Assembly (NCBI GenBank): GCA_021791295.1
Contig: JAJYWW010000017.1
Coordinates: forward strand, 1-16,126
Reading direction: 5' to 3'
Length of the DNA stretch: 16,126 bases
From: a bacterium
Lineage (GTDB): Bacteria > SZUA-79 > Acidulodesulfobacterales > Acidulodesulfobacteraceae
Shown: positions 7,588-15,141 of the stretch, one piece after another
Numbering within the stretch: the first letter of the stretch is position 1
Layout: the number at the start of each line of letters is the position of its first letter
Notes under the pieces: generated by a model
What the model saw: the letters and a program-made list of their open reading frames with translations, nothing else
What the model was told of the DNA's origin: nothing
Database searches by the model: none
Translations under genes and position numbers: made by a program

Positions 7588-8471
7588 TCACATATGCTTA
7601 TTATCCGGGGTGCGTAGCTCAGGAAAGCGGCAAAGAACTCGATAACGCCACAAAATTTATTGCAGGCAAATTGGACATAAATTTAATTCCTATGCCTGAG
7701 GCATCATGCTGCGGAGGCGGAGTTATAGACGGCTTCGATAAAAATTTAAAACTTTTTATAAACGGAAGAACCCTTGCTTTGGCGGAAAAAGAAGGGTTCG
7801 ATATAATGACTATATGCAACACCTGCACGCTGACTCTCAGCGAGGTAAACGAAGAACTTATAAATAATCCCGAATCATTAGAAAAAACAAACGAATATCT
7901 TGCTAAAATAGGTTTGAAATATACCGGAAAAGTTAAAGTGAAGCATATTTTATATGCCGTAAGAGACGACATAGGGTTCGATAAATTAAAAGAGAAAGCG
8001 GTTAAAAGCCTGAAAGGGATAAAAATAGCGCCGTTTTACGGATGCCATATACTCAGGCCTTCAAGCGCAGTCAAGTTCGACGACGTGGAAAATCCTCAAG
8101 GATTTGAAGAGCTGATTAAGGCTCTGGGCGGCGAGCCCGTATCTTATGCCAGAAGGACCAAATGCTGCGGATTTCAAACGATACTCGTAAACGAATCGAC
8201 TTCTACTTCGCTTGCGGGCAACGCCATTTACGAGGCTCAGGAGAAAAATGCCGACGTCATGGTTACCCCTTGCCCTTTATGCCACTTAAGTTTAGATACT
8301 TATCAGACGGTTGCGGCAAAAAATATAAACAAAAAATTATCTCTGCCTATACTTCATTTGCCTCAGCTTATAGGCATAGCCTTAGGCGCCGATTATGCCG
8401 AAATGGGTTTTTCGAGGCATAACGTTTCGCTCAGGGGTTTAATGGCTAAAGTCAGGCAGAACGAAATATAA
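7584..8471 (+). CDS. sdhE: CCG-domain (HdrB-like) subunit of type E succinate dehydrogenase
   Basis: This subunit replaces the usual haem-binding membrane anchors in type E succinate:quinone oxidoreductases; the name here is not the unrelated E. coli FAD-assembly factor SdhE. Two complete CCG motifs are visible: C10-x31-C42C43-x34-C78-x2-C81, and C154-x39-C194C195-x34-C230-x2-C233. In the family such motifs bind non-cubane Fe-S clusters, as in heterodisulfide reductase HdrB. No membrane-spanning segment is present, so attachment to the membrane would be through amphipathic helices, by analogy with characterised relatives. It overlaps sdhB by 4 bp, and a strong GGAGG (7572-7576) sits inside the sdhB end, which implies translational coupling. 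A thiol:fumarate reductase-like role is the main alternative, since TfrB fuses the same two modules. Confidence 0.93.
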   Translation: MITYAYYPGCVAQESGKELDNATKFIAGKLDINLIPMPEASCCGGGVIDGFDKNLKLFINGRTLALAEKEGFDIMTICNTCTLTLSEVNEELINNPESLEKTNEYLAKIGLKYTGKVKVKHILYAVRDDIGFDKLKEKAVKSLKGIKIAPFYGCHILRPSSAVKFDDVENPQGFEELIKALGGEPVSYARRTKCCGFQTILVNESTSTSLAGNAIYEAQEKNADVMVTPCPLCHLSLDTYQTVAAKNINKKLSLPILHLPQLIGIALGADYAEMGFSRHNVSLRGLMAKVRQNEI

Positions 8472-8499
8472 TAAAAAAAATAAAAAGAGGAAGGTTAAA

Positions 8500-8793
8500 A
8501 TGTCCGATACTATAAACGTAGTTCTTAAAGCTCTTAAAGGTCTTTCGATTATCGCACAGGAAAAATTAGACGATTATGTCGATATATCGGATGAAGAAAG
8601 CAGGGAAGCGGCAGACCAGATTATCGAAACGGTTAAATATGAATCGGGAGTTATTTTTAAAGCTATAAAAGAAAAAGCCGCAGATATTCTGCTTGACGAA
8701 ATGAATTTTGCTTCTACTTACGACGTAGAAGAGCTGACCAAAAAAATCCAAAAATTAGAAGCAAAGATAGAAGAGCTTACCAATAAAAAATAG
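8500..8793 (+). CDS. Small acidic coiled-coil protein, unknown function
   Basis: A 97-residue protein I do not recognise. It begins with an amphipathic stretch (VVLKALKGLSIIAQEKL), continues through an acidic helix-rich middle, and ends at about residues 71-97 with a regular heptad pattern (V..L...I..L...I..L) typical of a short two-stranded coiled coil. There are no cysteines, signal peptide or membrane segment. The very good ribosome binding site (GAGGAAGG, 8487-8494) and a 28-bp gap after sdhE make it a real gene of the sdh operon. Its size (about 11 kDa) and place recall the small fourth subunit of archaeal type E enzymes, but I have no sequence evidence for homology. Confidence 0.8.
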   Translation: MSDTINVVLKALKGLSIIAQEKLDDYVDISDEESREAADQIIETVKYESGVIFKAIKEKAADILLDEMNFASTYDVEELTKKIQKLEAKIEELTNKK

Positions 8794-8809
8794 CGGCAAT
8801 CCCTTAATC

Positions 8810-10156
8810 TTAATCGGCGTCGTATTTTTTATATTCCATTACAACTTCGACGTTCGATTTTATACCGAATGCTTCTTTTATGCTGTTTCTTAAAAACTTT
8901 ATATCCGTCATAGTAAATATTTTTCCTTTATTGCCCGTAAAAAATATAAAAGTAGGAATTTTTTCTCCTTCTTTCTGTACGCCGTAGCTTATGTATTTAT
9001 AAATCCTGCCGCTGCGCGGCTCCGTTTTCGCGGCTTCGATGAATCTGTTTAAATCTTTCTTTTTTATTTTTACGTTTTTTGAATCGAATATTTCTATAGA
9101 CATATCTAATATCTTATTTAAATTTTTATTCGTCCTCGATGAAATATATACAAAAGGTATTCCCGAAAACTCTTTTAGCTTATACTTAATTTCGTTTTTT
9201 AACTGCACGGCGTTTTCCGGCAGTTTTTCTTTTAAATCCCACTTCGTAAATGCTATTATGACGGTTTTTTTTTCAAGCGTTATTCTTCTCAGCAAAGAAA
9301 GGTCTTCATGCGTAACATCCGAATTTACGTCCATAAAAAGAACTACCACATCCGCCCTCTTTATCTGATTAAGGCTCTGTTTTTGAAATGCTTCGGAATT
9401 TAAATCCAGTTTATTTTTTTTTCTGATGCCGGCAGTATCTACTAAAGTTATCGAACGCCCTTTATACCTTATATACGTGTCTATGGAATCGCGGGTGGTA
9501 CCGGGTTTGTCGTCGGTAAAAAGCAGGTCTTCTTTTAATAAGGTGTTTATATAAGTAGATTTTCCGCTGTTAGGTCTTCCTATTATTGCTATTTTAAAAG
9601 AATTTTCGTTTTCTTCGCCGTTTTTTTGGGGTTTTACCGGTTTTTTAATATTTATTTCTTCGGCTATTTTTTCTAGTATTTCATATATACCCGTTCCTTT
9701 TTCGGCGCTTGCGGTTAAAACCGTTTTTATGCCGAGACCTATAAATTCGCTTTCCGCTCCGTTTGCATCCCTGGGAGAATCGACTTTATTTATTACCAAG
9801 ATAATATTAGCGGCGTTTTTTTTAAGGCGTTTAAATATCTCTCTGTCTTCCGGTAAAAAACCGCTTTTATAATCGACCGCAAATAAAATTAAACCGGCTT
9901 TTTTTGAATATTCGAAAACTTTGTCCCTGATTTTTTTTTCTGTTTCGTTTGCGGGCGAAACGTTAAATCCTCCGCTGTCGGAAATAAAAAAATCCGTTCC
10001 GTTAAACGATATTTTTTTGATATTTAAATCTAAAGTCGTACCGGCGATTTTAGACGACAAAGCCGAAGTTTTCCCTGTTATTTTATTGAATATCGTCGAT
10101 TTTCCTACATTAGGCCTGCCTATTATAAGGACGAAAAAATCTTTACTTTTTATCAT
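8810..10156 (-). CDS. der: Ribosome biogenesis GTPase Der (EngA)
   Basis: A double-GTPase protein needed for maturation of the 50S subunit. The first G domain has the P-loop GRPNVGKST (13-21), DSGG (60-63) and NKVD (123-126). The second has GRPNSGKST (193-201), DTAG (240-243) and TKWD. A KH-like domain follows to the C-terminus (448 residues, a normal length). In the first domain the usual PGVTRD switch I motif reads AGTTLD, so the conserved Pro and Arg are missing; the second domain keeps PGTTRD. A ribosome binding site GGAGA (10163-10167 region) lies inside the end of rnc, and the two genes overlap by 14 bp. It is the last gene of the minus-strand run and ends 16 bp from a convergent gene. 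Confidence 0.97.
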   Translation of the reverse strand: MIKSKDFFVLIIGRPNVGKSTIFNKITGKTSALSSKIAGTTLDLNIKKISFNGTDFFISDSGGFNVSPANETEKKIRDKVFEYSKKAGLILFAVDYKSGFLPEDREIFKRLKKNAANIILVINKVDSPRDANGAESEFIGLGIKTVLTASAEKGTGIYEILEKIAEEINIKKPVKPQKNGEENENSFKIAIIGRPNSGKSTYINTLLKEDLLFTDDKPGTTRDSIDTYIRYKGRSITLVDTAGIRKKNKLDLNSEAFQKQSLNQIKRADVVVLFMDVNSDVTHEDLSLLRRITLEKKTVIIAFTKWDLKEKLPENAVQLKNEIKYKLKEFSGIPFVYISSRTNKNLNKILDMSIEIFDSKNVKIKKKDLNRFIEAAKTEPRSGRIYKYISYGVQKEGEKIPTFIFFTGNKGKIFTMTDIKFLRNSIKEAFGIKSNVEVVMEYKKYDAD

Positions 10157-10835
10157 TTAGTTTCTCCATAAATTTCTTAATTGCAATTTTAGCTCCGTTT
10201 TGTTCCGCGTCTTTTTTTGTGTTACCGCGTCCTAAAGCAAAAATTTCGTCGTCTATCTTAACGCATATCGTAAAAACTGCATTGTGGTCGGGTCCTTCTT
10301 TGTTAGTAGTAATATATCGCGGCGTTCTGCCTGTTTCTTTTTGAACCATCTCCTGAAGCTCGGTTTTAAAATCGGAATTTTTTAAGATTTCTTCATCGAT
10401 ATCGGGAGTAACTTTTAAAATATGTTTTAGAAGTATTTCTTTTGCTTTTTCAAAGGAGGAGTCGAGAAATACCGCTCCGATTACGGCTTCATAAACGTTG
10501 CCGATTATTCTTTTATTTCTAGCTTTTAACTCTGCGGCGCCGTTATCGCGTTCTTTAATTATAAACTCGGAAATCTTAAGATTTTGAGCGATATTATAAA
10601 GAGCGTCCAATCTTACGAGCGACGCCCGGTATTTGGAAAGTTCTCCTTCGTTTAAATTTTTGTAATTTTTATAAAGATATTCCGTTACTATAGCGCCTAT
10701 AACGGCATCTCCGAGAAACTCCAATCTTTCATAGTTTTTCTCTGCACTTACGGACTTATGCGTAAAAGCAAGGTCTATTAACGACTTGTCCTTAAACGAA
10801 TATCCTATTCTTTTTTCAATAATATTATAATCCAT
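10143..10835 (-). CDS. rnc: Ribonuclease III
   Basis: Cleaves double-stranded RNA in rRNA and mRNA processing. The 230-residue protein has the signature ERLEFLGDAV at 37-46, with metal ligands E40 and D44, and E116 in YEAVIGAVFLD. The fourth acidic position (D107 in Aquifex, D114 in E. coli) is N113 here, from an AAC codon. A double-stranded RNA-binding domain occupies roughly residues 155-225 (DFKTELQEMVQKETGR to NGAKIAIKKFME). The start is three bases after the mtaB stop, with only a weak AAGAA upstream. D-to-N at this position is, to my recollection, seen in some other bacterial lineages, so activity is likely kept. Confidence 0.96.
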   Translation of the reverse strand: MDYNIIEKRIGYSFKDKSLIDLAFTHKSVSAEKNYERLEFLGDAVIGAIVTEYLYKNYKNLNEGELSKYRASLVRLDALYNIAQNLKISEFIIKERDNGAAELKARNKRIIGNVYEAVIGAVFLDSSFEKAKEILLKHILKVTPDIDEEILKNSDFKTELQEMVQKETGRTPRYITTNKEGPDHNAVFTICVKIDDEIFALGRGNTKKDAEQNGAKIAIKKFMEKLNDKK

Positions 10836-10838
10836 TTC

Positions 10839-12167
10839 TTATATAAAATCTTGAATTTCTGCCGTAACTTCAGAAACCTCGTCTTTCCTCACCCGTCCGC
10901 CTATATTTATAATTTTTCCTTTAAATTCGGTTCCTTTAGCTAAATTCGGATTTCCGGAAATTTTTGCTTTCATATAATTTGAACTTATCGCCTTATCATT
11001 CGTCAGGCTGATAAATTCTAAAGTTTTATCATAGAATTTATTATGAAATTTTATTTTTTTTTGGAGAGAAATTTCTCTTATTATGCCGGTTCTTCTTTTA
11101 ATTTCGGATTCCTTAATTTTCGGTTTTAAAAAAGAAGATGCGGTTCCGTCTCTGTCCGAATATGAAAAAGCATGTATGTAATAAATAGGCAGTTTTTCGA
11201 TATTTTCCGCCGTTTCGTAAAAATCGTCTTCCGTTTCTCCCGGAAAGCCGCTTATGATGTCGGTTCCTATCGCGGCGTCAGGCACGGATCCGCAAATTTT
11301 TTCGGTAATTTTTAAATAGTCGTTAAAAGAATAATTTCTTTTCATCAGTTTAAGTATTCCGTCGGAAGCGCTTTGAAGAGGTATATGGAAATGATTCCTG
11401 ATTTTTTTTGAATCCGCAAAAATTTTAATTATTTCGTCGTCGATGTATATCGGGTCTATGGAACTTATTCTTATTTTGACGCCGCTTTTTAGTTCTTCCG
11501 CCGCAATAAGCAGTTCTTTAAGTCCGGCGCCGGATTTTTTGTCTTTATACGAGCCTATATTTACTCCAGTCAATATTATTTCGCGAAAACCTTGCCTGCC
11601 GAATTCTTCGATATAGCGCAAAACGTTTTTTATGCCGAGCGACCATTTGACGGGTCTTGCTTTGGGTATTATGCAGTAAGAACATTCAAGTTCGCAGCCT
11701 TCCTGAATTTTCAAATAAGGTCTGGTTCGTTTTTGATTAAAAACCGAATTTGGAAATTCGTCCGCCGAATTTTTTATAAGCTCGGCTTTTTTTACGTTAT
11801 CCATAAGTTTTAAGCCTGTAATGCCGGCAAATCTCTCTTTATTAACCTGAGCCGAACATCCGGTAATAATCAAACTGCTTTCAGGATAGCGTTTTTTAAT
11901 TTTTCTTACCGTTCTTTCTGTTTCCGTATCGGCTTTGTCCGTAACGGTGCAGGTATTTATCAAAAAAAAGTCGATTTCCGGTTCGCCGTATTCTGCGGAG
12001 GAAATATTAAACCTTTTAAATATTTCCGAAAGTTGCCCCGATTCAAACTGATTAAGCTTGCATCCGGAAGAAACGACAGCGCATTTAACGGATTCCTTTT
12101 TGCTTAACGGGCGGTCTTCTCCGAACAGTTCCGTTATTATATTTTTCGTTATATTCGTGTTTTCCAT
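10839..12167 (-). CDS. mtaB: tRNA t6A37 methylthiotransferase MtaB (radical SAM)
   Basis: Adds a methylthio group to N6-threonylcarbamoyladenosine at position 37 of ANN-decoding tRNAs. The N-terminal UPF0004 domain supplies C36 (SSGCKLNQFE), C73 (NTCTVTD) and C104 (TGCSAQ) for the auxiliary cluster. The radical SAM motif C158-x3-C162-x2-C165 lies in EGCELECSYCIIP. A TRAM-type RNA-binding domain ends the 442 residues. The SSGCKLNQ.ES signature and the single clear MtaB-like layout favour MtaB over MiaB or RimO. About 28 residues precede the first conserved strand, more than usual, yet no later Met offers a shorter start. mnmA ends 11 bp upstream and rnc starts 3 bp downstream, so cotranscription is likely. 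Confidence 0.93.
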   Translation of the reverse strand: MENTNITKNIITELFGEDRPLSKKESVKCAVVSSGCKLNQFESGQLSEIFKRFNISSAEYGEPEIDFFLINTCTVTDKADTETERTVRKIKKRYPESSLIITGCSAQVNKERFAGITGLKLMDNVKKAELIKNSADEFPNSVFNQKRTRPYLKIQEGCELECSYCIIPKARPVKWSLGIKNVLRYIEEFGRQGFREIILTGVNIGSYKDKKSGAGLKELLIAAEELKSGVKIRISSIDPIYIDDEIIKIFADSKKIRNHFHIPLQSASDGILKLMKRNYSFNDYLKITEKICGSVPDAAIGTDIISGFPGETEDDFYETAENIEKLPIYYIHAFSYSDRDGTASSFLKPKIKESEIKRRTGIIREISLQKKIKFHNKFYDKTLEFISLTNDKAISSNYMKAKISGNPNLAKGTEFKGKIINIGGRVRKDEVSEVTAEIQDFI

Positions 12168-12178
12168 AAATTAATTTA

Positions 12179-13267
12179 TTATTCTATAATTCCGCCGCCT
12201 ATAACTTTAATTCCGGAATACAGTACGGCGGACTGTCCCGGAGTTATAAATTTAACTTTTTCGCCGAATTTTATTTTTACCGATCCGTCTTCTAAAACAC
12301 GGGCTTTGCATGTATAGTCCGGCGAAGAATATCTTATCTTTGCGGAGGTCTTTATCTTTTCGAGCAAGTTTTTATATTCGGGATTGATAAAATTAAAATT
12401 TTTAACCGTTAATGAGTCAGACATGCAGTCTTCTATGCCGCCTGCGAAAATTTCGTTGTTTTCCGCCGAAATCTTAACTACGTAAAGAGGATTTTTAGAC
12501 GAAACGCCGAGCCTTTTCCTCTGTCCGACGGTGTAGTTAAAAATACCCCCGTGTTCTCCTATTATTTCGCCTTTTAAATTTTTAATAAATCCCTTTTTTA
12601 AGCATACCCCCGATTGTCTTTTTATAAATCCCGCATAGTCTTTATCCGGAACGAAGCATATTTCTACGCTGTCTTTTTTGCCGGAAATATCGGTAAATCC
12701 GGCATCCGAAGCTATCCGGCGCGTCTGCATTTTATTCATATTGCCTACCGGAAACATTATATTTTTTAGGTTTTCCTGCGAAAGGCCGTAAAGAACGTAA
12801 GACTGGTCTTTGGATAAATCTTTAGATTTAAGAAGAAAATAACGTCCTGCCGTATCCGGCGTTATTCTTGCATAATGTCCGGTAGCAAGAAAATCTGCAC
12901 CGAGTTCTTTTGCTCTTTTAATCAGCAGGTCGAACTTCATAACGCAGTTGCATACAATACAGGGATTAGGCGTTTTTCCGTCTAAATATTCCGTGACGAA
13001 CCTGTCTATTACTTCGGTTTTAAATTCTTTTTCAAGATTTACGACAAAATGGGGTATTCCTAATTTTACGCAAACCCTTTTTGCCGAAATTATATCGTCC
13101 GTGCTGCAGCAGGTTTTTAAATTGCCGGAGAACGTATCTTCCGAAACGAGATGCATAGAAACGCCGATTACGGAGTAGCCCTTTTTTTTAAGGATTATTG
13201 CGCTAACCGAGCTGTCGACGCCGCCGGACATTGCTACGGCGACGGTTTTATTGGATTTAATAAGCAT
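12179..13267 (-). CDS. mnmA: tRNA-specific 2-thiouridylase MnmA
   Basis: Uses ATP and sulfur from a cysteine desulfurase to make 2-thiouridine at wobble position 34 of Lys, Glu and Gln tRNAs. The PP-loop SGGVDSS is at residues 14-20, catalytic cysteines are C103 (TPNPCIVCN) and C204 (VEICFVPD), and the tRNA-binding SKDQSYVLYGL is at 152-162. Length is 362 from the ATG at 13267. An in-frame ATG at 13357 would add 30 residues, but that stretch runs through a perfect hairpin (13299-13328) and has no family counterpart, so I reject it. No Shine-Dalgarno sequence is visible before 13267. The iscS gene upstream would supply the persulfide sulfur. Confidence 0.95.
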   Translation of the reverse strand: MLIKSNKTVAVAMSGGVDSSVSAIILKKKGYSVIGVSMHLVSEDTFSGNLKTCCSTDDIISAKRVCVKLGIPHFVVNLEKEFKTEVIDRFVTEYLDGKTPNPCIVCNCVMKFDLLIKRAKELGADFLATGHYARITPDTAGRYFLLKSKDLSKDQSYVLYGLSQENLKNIMFPVGNMNKMQTRRIASDAGFTDISGKKDSVEICFVPDKDYAGFIKRQSGVCLKKGFIKNLKGEIIGEHGGIFNYTVGQRKRLGVSSKNPLYVVKISAENNEIFAGGIEDCMSDSLTVKNFNFINPEYKNLLEKIKTSAKIRYSSPDYTCKARVLEDGSVKIKFGEKVKFITPGQSAVLYSGIKVIGGGIIE

Positions 13268-13298
13268 AATAATATAAATACATATTTTAATCCTGTAT

Positions 13299-13328
13299 TG
13301 AAAAAGGTGAAATCTGACACCTTTTTCA
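13299..13328 (-). repeat. Perfect 11-bp hairpin in the probable mnmA leader
   Basis: The arms TGAAAAAGGTG (13299-13309, plus strand) and CACCTTTTTCA (13318-13328) are exact complements around an 8-base loop. On the minus strand the unit reads TGAAAAAGGTGTCAGATTT onward. The GGTGTCAGA-type core resembles palindromes tied to REP/Y1-transposase (RAYT) elements in other genomes, by memory only. It could equally be a bidirectional terminator for iscS, since its stem carries A- and T-runs at opposite ends. Confidence 0.65.
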
Positions 13329-13345
13329 TGGATATTTTTATAGTC

Positions 13346-13354
13346 ATTATAACA
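13346..13354 (-). promoter_or_regulatory. Extended -10 promoter for mnmA
   Basis: On the minus strand the sequence reads TGTTATAAT, a perfect TATAAT (13351-13346) with the TGn extension that can compensate for a weak -35 box; no good -35 is seen. Transcription would start near 13339, putting the 13299-13328 hairpin about 11 nt from the 5' end of the mnmA mRNA. Confidence 0.4.
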
Positions 13355-13406
13355 CATCCAATAGGTTTTTTTGTTCTATTGCAGGATAAAAATATACTTT
13401 GTAATA

Positions 13407-14573
13407 TCAACCGCCCGTCCGCAATTTTAGCACGCCCTTTTTAATAGCGCTTACGGCATAATCTATATCGTCTTCCGTAGTATATCTTCCTATGCTGAAT
13501 CTTATAGCCGATTCTATTCTTTTAGCGTCGTATCCGTGAGCTTTTAATACGTGAGACAGCGAAACGGTTCCCGCATTGCAGGCGGAACCGGCTGAAGCGC
13601 TTATTCCGTATAGGTCGAGATTAAACAGAAGCGTTTCCGATTTGACGCCGTCGAAAGAAACATTCAAGGTATTTTTCAGCCTGTTTACGGGATTTCCGTT
13701 AAGTTTTATGCCTTCTATGCCGTAAAAAAGTTTGTCGTGAAAAATGCTTCCAAGAGAATTAATTCTCGCCAATTCGTCGTTCATTATATTTTTTAATAAA
13801 CTTAAACCTTTCGCTATGGAAACTATACCCGCTATATTTTCCGTACCGGCTCTTAAGCCTCGTTCCTGATGTCCGCCGTGAATAATAGGCTCTATATTTA
13901 CCCCTTTTTTTACGTAAAGAGCGCCGCATCCTTTTAAAGCGTAAAATTTATGCCCCGAAAAACTGCACATATCCAAAGGAACGTCTTTTAGGCTGAAATG
14001 CGCTTTGCCTATAACTTGAACTAAGTCGCTGTGGCAGATAACGTCTTCCTTGACTTTTTTAACTTCTTCAAAAATTTGCTTAATAGGAAAAAGCGTGCCG
14101 GTTTCGTTATTTGCCCCCATGATAGAAACTAACGAGGTATTTTCCCTTATTGCTCCGGTTATTTCCTCGATATCGATCATGCCGAATTCGTTTACTCCGA
14201 TATAAGTAGTTTCTGCGCCTATAGATTCCAGGAATTTAAAGGTGTTAAGCACCGCATGGTGCTCAACCGCCGAAGTTATAATATGCGGAACCTTTTTTTT
14301 ATTGTTTTTCATATAAGCGTAAACGGAACCCGTTATCGCAAGATTAATCGATTCCGAACCCGAAGAAGTAAAAATAACTTCTCCCGAATTTCCTGCATCC
14401 AGAAAAGATTTGACTAAATCGCGGGAGTCTTCTATCAGTATTCTTGCGGCGCGCCCTTCTTCATAAACCGAAGACGGATTGCCCTGATAATTTTTAAGGG
14501 TATTGACTACTTCTTCCAGAACCGCCGGATCCACCGGAGTAGTCGCATTATAGTCTAAATAAATTCTTGGCAT
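13407..14573 (-). CDS. iscS: Cysteine desulfurase (IscS/NifS type)
   Basis: A pyridoxal-phosphate enzyme that removes sulfur from cysteine as an enzyme-bound persulfide for Fe-S cluster and thionucleoside synthesis. The opening YLDYNATTPVDP, H105 (SAVEHHAV), the PLP lysine K209 (SFSGHKFYALKG) and the catalytic cysteine C332 in SAGSACNAGTVSLSHVL are all present and match E. coli H104, K206 and C328. Length 388 is normal, slightly shorter at the C-terminus than E. coli IscS. GGAA lies just before the ATG. It sits between an Rrf2 regulator and mnmA; no iscU/nifU scaffold is in the window, so whether it serves Fe-S assembly, MnmA or both is open. Confidence 0.94.
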   Translation of the reverse strand: MPRIYLDYNATTPVDPAVLEEVVNTLKNYQGNPSSVYEEGRAARILIEDSRDLVKSFLDAGNSGEVIFTSSGSESINLAITGSVYAYMKNNKKKVPHIITSAVEHHAVLNTFKFLESIGAETTYIGVNEFGMIDIEEITGAIRENTSLVSIMGANNETGTLFPIKQIFEEVKKVKEDVICHSDLVQVIGKAHFSLKDVPLDMCSFSGHKFYALKGCGALYVKKGVNIEPIIHGGHQERGLRAGTENIAGIVSIAKGLSLLKNIMNDELARINSLGSIFHDKLFYGIEGIKLNGNPVNRLKNTLNVSFDGVKSETLLFNLDLYGISASAGSACNAGTVSLSHVLKAHGYDAKRIESAIRFSIGRYTTEDDIDYAVSAIKKGVLKLRTGG

Positions 14574-14686
14574 ATATTTCCGTTATTTAATTTTGGCGCT
14601 ATTTTCTATTTTGTTACGGTGCCGGAATTGAATTCCGGCACCGTATTCCATTTTGTGATAGTGCCAGAATTGAATTCTGGCACTAT
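14574..14686. repeat. Array of two perfect palindromes plus a decayed third, 42-bp period
   Basis: Unit B (14615-14645): arm ACGGTGCCGGAATT, a central G (14630) and its exact complement, plus one more T-A pair. Unit C (14658-14686): arm ATAGTGCCAGAATT, a central G (14672) and its exact complement. Centres are 42 bp apart, and the arms differ at four positions, each matched on the other arm, so pairing is kept. A third right arm, AATTTTGGCGCTAT (14589-14602), matches unit C's right arm at 12 of 14 positions and is again 42 bp away; its left arm (14574-14587) matches 9 of 14 and touches the iscS start codon. Flanks (ATTTTCTATTTTG, CCATTTTGTG) also repeat. Unit C overlaps the rrf2 stop codon. 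Confidence 0.85.
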
Positions 14687-15138
14687 GTTCTATTAGATGT
14701 ATTAGATGATGACAGTTTTTGTTTGTATTCGTCTATTACGTCTTGTATAGTTATAGAATTAAGTAATTCAGTGATTTTTTTCGATACCGAATTCCACATA
14801 TCGAAAGCTAAGCAGACCGATTTTCTGCCGCATTCTTTTTTTGCTTTAGATTTGCTTATGCAGCTTGTAATTTCTATCGGCTCTACCGATTCTATTATAT
14901 CTCCGATAAACAGCTCCGAAGGTTTTTCATTAAGCAGATAACCGCCGTTGGGACCTCTTAAACTTCTTACTATACCCGCTTTTTTTAAAGTAAAAAATAT
15001 CTGTTCCAAATAATGCAGGGAAATAGATTCTCCGGCGGCAATTTCCTTCAAGCTTACCGGAACCGAGTTGTTCTTTGAATTATACGACAGATATATCAGC
15101 GCCCTTACGGCGTATTGACCCTTAGAAGAAAGTTTCAT
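14683..15138 (-). CDS. Rrf2 family transcriptional regulator (IscR-like)
   Basis: A 151-residue winged helix-turn-helix regulator. It opens with MKLSSKGQYAVRALIYLS and carries the recognition region SLHYLEQIFFTLKKAGIVRS followed by the wing RGPNGGYLL. Three cysteines, C93, C103 and C109, are placed where IscR binds its [2Fe-2S] cluster, but the spacing is C-x9-C-x5-C rather than the C-x5-C-x5-C of E. coli IscR. The likely role is to sense Fe-S or cysteine status and control the surrounding cysE-rrf2-iscS(-mnmA) genes. The start is three bases after the cysE stop; no ribosome binding site stands next to it, suggesting coupling. The stop codon lies within a palindromic repeat, so the last few residues (SNTSNRT) may be recent. 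Confidence 0.92.
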   Translation of the reverse strand: MKLSSKGQYAVRALIYLSYNSKNNSVPVSLKEIAAGESISLHYLEQIFFTLKKAGIVRSLRGPNGGYLLNEKPSELFIGDIIESVEPIEITSCISKSKAKKECGRKSVCLAFDMWNSVSKKITELLNSITIQDVIDEYKQKLSSSNTSNRT

Positions 15139-15141
15139 TTT

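Noticed and set aside
8794..8809. Bidirectional terminator between the convergent small gene and der
   Set aside because: The 16-base gap holds no inverted repeat or T-run; any terminator must lie inside the neighbouring genes or be Rho-dependent.
13268..13357. Longer mnmA start adding 30 residues
   Set aside because: The extension contains a perfect hairpin and most of a promoter, has no family counterpart, and the PP-loop begins 13 residues after the ATG at 13267 as expected.
14574..14686. CRISPR-like reading of the 42-bp periodic repeats
   Set aside because: Only two good units and one decayed unit, palindromic across nearly the whole repeat, with repeated rather than unique spacers and no cas genes.
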